Below, one piece after another: positions 63,208-64,000 of a DNA stretch of 64,000 bases (the first letter of the stretch is position 1; every line of letters starts with the position of its first letter). Origin of the DNA: Acrasis kona (lineage: Eukaryota > Heterolobosea > Eutetramitea > Acrasida > Acrasidae); NCBI GenBank assembly GCA_026419775.2, contig JAOPGA020001753.1, positions 38,042 through 102,041 of the forward strand, written 5' to 3'. Made by a program: the position numbers and the translations under genes. The notes under the pieces were generated by a model that ran no database searches, was not told the DNA's origin, and was given only the letters and a program-made list of their open reading frames with translations.

Positions 63208-64000
63208 ATGAGGTCAGCCTCAACCATCATACTCGTTGCATCAAATCAATGGCTTTCTAACCACAGCAAGCTATTGTACACGCCATGTAGTGAGAATTAT
63301 AGATTATTAATGGTTAAAAGGAACAACCGGACGAAGTTCATGAAGAACCACTATGTGTTTCCGTACCTAACTTTATGAATTAAAACTAATTATTTAGAGG
63401 AGGTGCACAAGATGACTCGGATGATGATCCTATATGGAAAACACTTGTAGATTGTGCAAGTAGTAAACACGATGATCTTGCCGCAAGGATATGCTGTGTT
63501 CGGGAGTTATTTGAGGGCAAGTGTACATACTATTGCATACTAATGTTCAGAAAGTGGAGTCGCTCTTGTTAGTAATCTGGAGTCCTTACCAGAATCAGAG
63601 TTGGAAAATTGGCGCACCAGGGTACACAATAATGGTGTAGAGTTTATAAAGTTTGCAAAGCTCAGAGCACCTAAAGTGAATCAATTAAAACTTTGGTCTC
63701 ATTGGATAACACCCTTGGAAGAAAAGGTACGATTTGACACGAAGTTTTACTTATACGTCCTTGACGACAACGAAAGACATTTAGTGTCCCATGATGGTGA
63801 AGAACTAGTTGACTCAAAGTGGGTGTCACCAGAAGAAGTTTTGAAGCTTTTTCATAATAAAGAGCTGATGCTTGCACCTCCAACATGGTTCCTTCTGAAT
63901 GAAATGTCAAAAATAAAAGACTGGAGGGATCTTGAGGGTGTGAAAAGATGTGTCAAAGTGGTTCAACCTACCATTTGCACGAACGACCAAGGTAATAAAG
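63208..64000 (+). CDS. Nudix hydrolase of the NUDT19 type (partial, runs off the window)
   Basis: Exons 63208-63362, 63398-63516 and 63551 to the window end. The first intron is 35 nt (GTACCT donor), the second is 34 nt and has a GC donor (GCAAGT...TTCAG). The frame reads SASTIILVASN, YRLLMVKRNNRTKFMKNHYV, FPGGAQDD and a Nudix box CCVRELFEESGV (split by the GC-AG intron), then LKLWSHWITPLEEKVRFDTK, which is typical of the NUDT19/peroxisomal CoA-diphosphatase group. These enzymes cleave CoA or acyl-CoA. The Nudix box residues REL-EE-G are present. The C-terminus, where a peroxisomal signal would lie, is outside the window. Confidence 0.78.

Overview
The window is nuclear DNA of a free-living unicellular eukaryote: AT-rich, gene-dense, on both strands, with AATAAA poly(A) signals at or just after stop codons and very short GT-AG introns, most of 33-50 nt. 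An intron-less actin, an axonemal dynein light chain, an ERMES subunit, DNMT2, a p62-like receptor and SHAQKYF Myb factors are present together. This suggests an amoeba or amoeboflagellate. I favour a heterolobosean (Acrasis/Naegleria-like) on actin, compactness and gene content, but this is an inference and not a database result. Gene models below were assembled by hand: exons were joined so that frames close and the summed length is divisible by three.

Left part (0-9 kb): a zinc-knuckle/WWE gene, then a patch of broken genes (a GH18 chitinase-like remnant against an antisense remnant), then a ubiquitin-specific protease with a +1 frame change at a UGA, a SET-domain protein with an internal duplication, SAE1/AOS1 and a four-TM protein sharing a 55-bp divergent promoter. 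9-22.9 kb: a membrane-anchored class II phosphodiesterase relative that has lost its metal ligands, DGAT1, a p62/SQSTM1-like autophagy receptor, degraded genes, two tRNAs, a complete MULE-like DNA transposon with 26-bp terminal inverted repeats, a tail-anchored GNAT, an OARD1-type macro-domain hydrolase, a pseudogene and a hAT/BED transposon remnant.

22.9-42.5 kb: BTB protein, axonemal dynein p28 (DNALI1), EB1-like protein, ankyrin protein, actin, DNMT2, a YfcE/MJ0936-type phosphoesterase, an SH3 / zinc-finger / adenylation / carrier / thioester-reductase fusion of about 1,200 residues, a SHAQKYF Myb protein, a small putatively myristoylated protein and Rab14. 42.5-64 kb: a PNUTS-like PP1 regulator, two disordered or coiled-coil genes that end 4 bp apart, a Cys/His-rich DNA-binding-like protein, a fatty-acid desaturase/hydroxylase, APC7, a THNSL1-type kinase/threonine-synthase fusion, two F-box proteins, a Ctr copper transporter, an ERMES SMP-domain subunit, a second SHAQKYF Myb gene and a partial Nudix hydrolase.

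No operon-like logic is expected. Themes that recur are ubiquitin/SUMO/proteolysis (USP, SAE1, p62, APC7, two F-box proteins, BTB), lipid and membrane handling (DGAT1, desaturase, ERMES, Rab14), flagellum/microtubules (DNALI1, EB1) and gene regulation (PNUTS, two Mybs, DNMT2). The most unusual items are the A-T-R reductase carrying an SH3 domain, the PDE pseudoenzyme, the duplicated SET protein, the frameshifted USP, and the transposon whose 3' UTR holds an inverted copy of its own 5' coding sequence.
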